Assembly: GCA_021782055.1 (NCBI GenBank)
Contig: JAJXVP010000158.1
Coordinates: 1-6,587 of the forward strand
Length of the DNA: 6,587 bases
Reading direction: 5' to 3'
Origin: a bacterium
Lineage (GTDB): Bacteria; Spirochaetota; Spirochaetia; JABEVK01
Under the pieces are notes generated by a model. It made no database searches. It was not told where the DNA came from and was given only the letters and a program-made list of their open reading frames with translations. Made by a program: the position numbers and the translations under genes. Shown here in pieces: positions 6,411 to 6,587 of this stretch. Position 1 is the first letter of the stretch; each line of letters opens with the position of its first letter.

Positions 6411-6439
6411 TTGACATTTGGCATGGCGCCTCCTAAACT
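6411..6439 (+). promoter_or_regulatory. Sigma70-type promoter with AT-rich upstream element
   Basis: A perfect -35 TTGACA (6411-6416), a 17-base spacer and a -10 TAAACT (6434-6439, four of six matches) lie 29 bases before the ATG at 6469. Upstream, bases 6384-6410 are very rich in A and T with T runs, which resembles an UP element. Transcription should begin near 6446. It is the best promoter in the window and marks a new unit after the phosphatase/kinase group. Confidence 0.75.
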
Positions 6440-6456
6440 GATAGTAAATCCGCTTG

Positions 6457-6463
6457 AAGGAGG
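6457..6463 (+). promoter_or_regulatory. Strong ribosome binding site
   Basis: AAGGAGG, five bases before the ATG at 6469. Together with the promoter just upstream it supports a real, probably well-expressed gene although only its first codons are in the window. Confidence 0.85.
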
Positions 6464-6468
6464 ATACG

Positions 6469-6587
6469 ATGGACAAACAAAGTGAGAAGCTCATTGACAA
6501 GATTTGGTCCAAAGAGACCATCATGCAAGTTGAGCTCGGCATCGTTCAAAACATGTTCGGGAGCAGAACCGAAGAAGCAGTCGAAGG
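6469..6587 (+). CDS. Unidentified gene, N-terminal part (cut by window edge)
   Basis: Thirty-nine full codons are visible with no stop. The start is MDKQSEKLIDKIWSKE, followed by a helical-looking segment (IMQVELGIVQNMFG) and an acidic run. There is no signal peptide, so the product is probably cytosolic. I do not recognise the family from this fragment. The reading frame is supported by the strong ribosome site and the promoter directly upstream. Confidence 0.7.
   Translation, partial: MDKQSEKLIDKIWSKETIMQVELGIVQNMFGSRTEEAVE

Overview
The window looks like an ordinary chromosomal stretch of a Gram-negative-type bacterium with balanced base composition. A spirochaete is my best guess. The reasons are a lipoprotein with a loose lipobox (S-T-S-C), a PEGA-repeat exported protein whose signal peptide ends in F-A-Q, and strong AGGAGG ribosome sites. 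This is an inference from style, not a proven assignment; some Deltaproteobacteria-like lineages would also fit. No tRNA, rRNA, CRISPR array, insertion sequence or phage gene was seen.

Layout: (1) Bases 3-626 are the 3' part of argA (N-acetylglutamate synthase, first step of arginine synthesis), cut by the left edge. (2) After an 88-base gap with a perfect FNR/CRP-type inverted repeat comes a two-gene envelope unit: a Ser/Thr-rich lipoprotein with a carboxypeptidase-regulatory-like beta domain (715-1869) and a secreted three-repeat PEGA protein (1872-2648). They are separated by 2 bases, and the second ribosome site lies inside the end of the first gene. (3) On the minus strand, converging with and overlapping the PEGA gene by 4 bases, is a Gfo/Idh/MocA-type NAD(P)-dependent oxidoreductase (2645-3676). 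(4) Divergent from it starts a plus-strand group: a PPP-type metallophosphoesterase (3726-4652), a protein carrying kinase-like motifs that overlaps it by 8 bases (4645-5559), and, 86 bases later, an all-helical cytosolic protein of unknown function (5646-6344). (5) A near-consensus sigma70-type promoter (6411-6439) drives a new unidentified gene that runs off the right edge (6469-6587+).

The most interesting part is region 4. A phosphatase with a complete set of metal ligands is translationally coupled to a protein with a D-R-N-P-N-N ... D-F-D signature, spaced like the catalytic and metal-binding loops of PI3/4-kinase- and HipA-like kinases. This suggests an uncharacterised reversible phosphorylation module, perhaps acting on the product of the downstream unknown gene or a small-molecule substrate. 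The kinase call rests on motif reading only and needs a structure or profile comparison.
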